Of a DNA stretch of 64,000 nucleotides, positions 63,371 through 64,000 are shown one piece after another (position 1 is the stretch's first letter; the number at the start of each line of letters is the position of its first letter). A program made the translations under genes and the position numbers. The notes beneath the pieces are model-generated. The model saw only the letters and a program-made list of their open reading frames with translations. It did no database searches and had not been told where the DNA came from. The stretch spans positions 75,786,881 through 75,850,880 of the forward strand of contig CAKMRJ010005745.1 in the NCBI GenBank assembly GCA_928212115.1. The letters run 5' to 3'. The stretch is from Lactuca virosa (lineage: Eukaryota > Streptophyta > Magnoliopsida > Asterales > Asteraceae).

Positions 63371-63615
63371 GGTGGGGTTGCACCTGATCCCACTTCGACT
63401 AGGAAGGAGAACTAAGCATCGCCTAATAAGAGGTGTGGATACCTTCCTTGTCACAATGCGTTTTAAAGCCGTGAGGGCAGCAGATCCCATAATAACTCTA
63501 CAGTTAAGCGTGCCCGGGCGAGAGCAATCCAGGGATGGGTGACCCCGTGGAAAGTTTTCGCGCCGGGAGCCCAAAGCGGACAATATTGTGATACGTGCCA
63601 TAGGGGGATGTTACA
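63368..63615 (+). repeat. Cassandra-like LTR 1 with 5S-rRNA-like segment
   Basis: This block of about 248 bp ends GGGGGATGTTACA. It contains a segment matching the plant 5S rRNA internal promoter region, with CAGTTAAGCGTGCCCGGGCG (box A region) and GATGGGTGACCCCGTGG (box C region, partly changed). Then CCCAAAGCGGACAATATTGTG follows, as in Cassandra TRIM LTRs. The 5' boundary is set by comparison with 63932, where GGTGGGGTTGCACCTG recurs. Confidence 0.75.
63482..63573 (+). promoter_or_regulatory. 5S-rRNA-like pol III promoter segment, copy 1
   Basis: CAGATCCCATAATAACTCTACAG, AGTTAAGCGTGCCCGGGCGAG and GATGGGTGACC follow the order and spacing of plant 5S rRNA positions about 30-110. The C-box region reads GACCCCGTGGAAAG instead of GACCTCCTGGGAAG, so pol III activity is doubtful. 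It is not a 5S gene: the first ~30 and last ~10 bases of 5S are missing. Confidence 0.7.
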
Positions 63616-63617
63616 AA

Positions 63618-63629
63618 TGGTATCAGAGA
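63618..63629 (+). other. Primer-binding site (tRNA-Met), Cassandra-like unit 1
   Basis: TGGTATCAGAGA, two bases after the LTR end TGTTACA. Confidence 0.82.
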
Positions 63630-63690
63630 TGGGGCACGGTTCGATGTGTTCGACCGGGACGTCGAACCCTATAATGGGGGGGGGGGGGGA
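63630..63690 (+). other. Very short internal region with poly(G) polypurine tract
   Basis: Only about 60 bp (GGGGCACGGTTCGATG..., ending CCTATAAT) separate the primer-binding site from a run of 14 G (63676-63689), which would serve as the polypurine tract. There is no coding potential. Internal regions this short are typical of Cassandra/TRIM elements. Confidence 0.75.
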
Positions 63691-63858
63691 AGGTCAAACA
63701 CGTTTTTTTAAAGCGTGAGGCAGCAGATCCCATAAGAACTCTGCAGTTAAGCGTGCCCGAGCGAGAGCAATCTAGGGATGGGTGACCCCCTGGGAAGTTT
63801 TCGCACCGGGAGCCCAAAGCGGACAATATTGTGATATATGCTAGAGGGGGATGTTACA
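63691..63858 (+). repeat. Cassandra-like LTR 2 (5'-shortened) with 5S-like segment
   Basis: It lacks the first ~80 bp of LTR 1 and starts AAGGTCAAACACG. The 5S-like segment (63724-63815) here has the better C-box GATGGGTGACCCCCTGGGAA, closer to canonical 5S than in LTR 1. Ends GGGGGATGTTACA. Confidence 0.72.
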
Positions 63859-63931
63859 AATGGTATCAGAGATGGGGCACGGTTCGATGCGTTCGACCGG
63901 GACGTCGAACCCTATAATGGGGGGGGGGGGG
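63859..63931 (+). other. Second Cassandra-like primer-binding site and internal region
   Basis: AATGGTATCAGAGATGGGG and the same 60-bp internal sequence, ending in 13 G (63919-63931). Nearly identical to 63616-63690, one base differing (GATGTGTTCG versus GATGCGTTCG). Confidence 0.78.
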
Positions 63932-64000
63932 TGAAGGTGGGGTTGCACCTGATCCCACATTGACTAGGAAGGAGATCCCATAAGAACTCTGCAGTTAAGC
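63932..64000 (+). repeat. Cassandra-like LTR 3, cut by the window end
   Basis: TGAAGGTGGGGTTGCACCTG starts the third LTR directly after the G-run. It then jumps from AGGAAGGAG to ATCCCATAAGAACTCTGCAG, so a stretch of about 60-70 bp present in LTR 1 is missing. The window ends inside the 5S-like segment. Confidence 0.7.

Noticed and set aside
63676..63689. G-quadruplex element
   Set aside because: A single run of 14 G could in principle fold, but its position directly before an LTR, repeated in the next unit, is better explained as the polypurine tract.
63482..63815. 5S rRNA genes
   Set aside because: The 5S-like segments lack the start and end of 5S rRNA and lie inside LTR-bounded units with primer-binding sites and polypurine tracts, so they are Cassandra-like LTR parts, not 5S genes.

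Overview
This is a repeat-dense nuclear window from a flowering plant. One intact host gene is visible, encoding the histone chaperone HIRA, and it sits in a large stack of nested transposable elements. The retroelement types, the AT-rich composition and short LTR motifs such as ACTCGTCGAGT suggest a composite (Asteraceae), possibly lettuce (Lactuca). The species is an inference from family resemblance, not a demonstrated fact.

Layout. 1-4000: old LTR fragments, including a large inverted repeat and a 158-bp tandem duplication. 4022-25721: a reverse-transcriptase pseudogene ending in a poly(A) tract. It is split by a minus-strand Ty1/copia element (4588-23616, target-site duplication [TSD] GGTTT). 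That element holds three further insertions: a gag-only copia (7460-15137, TSD GCTTT), a hAT-type MITE (16386-17160, TSD GCTATAAT) and a solo LTR (20363-22953, TSD AACTA). 26130-34478: HIRA, ten coding exons, 1024 residues, with introns full of MITEs, an expanded minisatellite and a tandem duplication that copied a splice acceptor. 34885-41625: a Mutator-like (MULE) transposase relic split by a second gag-only copia (35262-40704, TSD GACCC), which itself carries a PIF/Harbinger fragment. 41808-42924: a divergent pair of small ORFs. 42935-53232: a copia RNase H relic split by an Athila-like gypsy element without pol (43072-52892, TSD TAAAG), which holds a solo LTR (47490-49724, TSD CCCAC). 53542-56233: a truncated gypsy LTR and a truncated copia of the same broad family as the gag-only elements. 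56234-63084: a minus-strand chromodomain gypsy element with a second copy of the 20363 solo-LTR family (59354-61909, TSD CTGAT). 63085-64000: the first half of a gypsy reverse transcriptase in inverted orientation, joined to a tandem Cassandra-like array with 5S-rRNA-like LTRs.

The most unusual signal is in the noncoding leaders of the three copia elements. Two hairpin families recur there. Hairpin B keeps a constant 15-nt loop (TTACGACATCCCTCT) while its stem sequence changes from copy to copy with base pairing largely preserved. Hairpin A is built on GGAGCGTGTGTGGTTAACC and occurs as a pair in each leader. Both lie upstream of a 3' splice-site-like sequence that abuts the gag ATG, and they recur in the 3' noncoding part of the gag-only element. 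This looks like a conserved structured-RNA module shared by autonomous and non-autonomous copia elements.

Apart from HIRA, every coding stretch recognised here is a transposon relic, and most carry stops or frameshifts. Insertion order follows from the nesting and is supported by perfect TSDs for eight LTR-type insertions (including three solo LTRs) and three MITEs. All homology calls are from recognition of motifs by eye; no database search was run.
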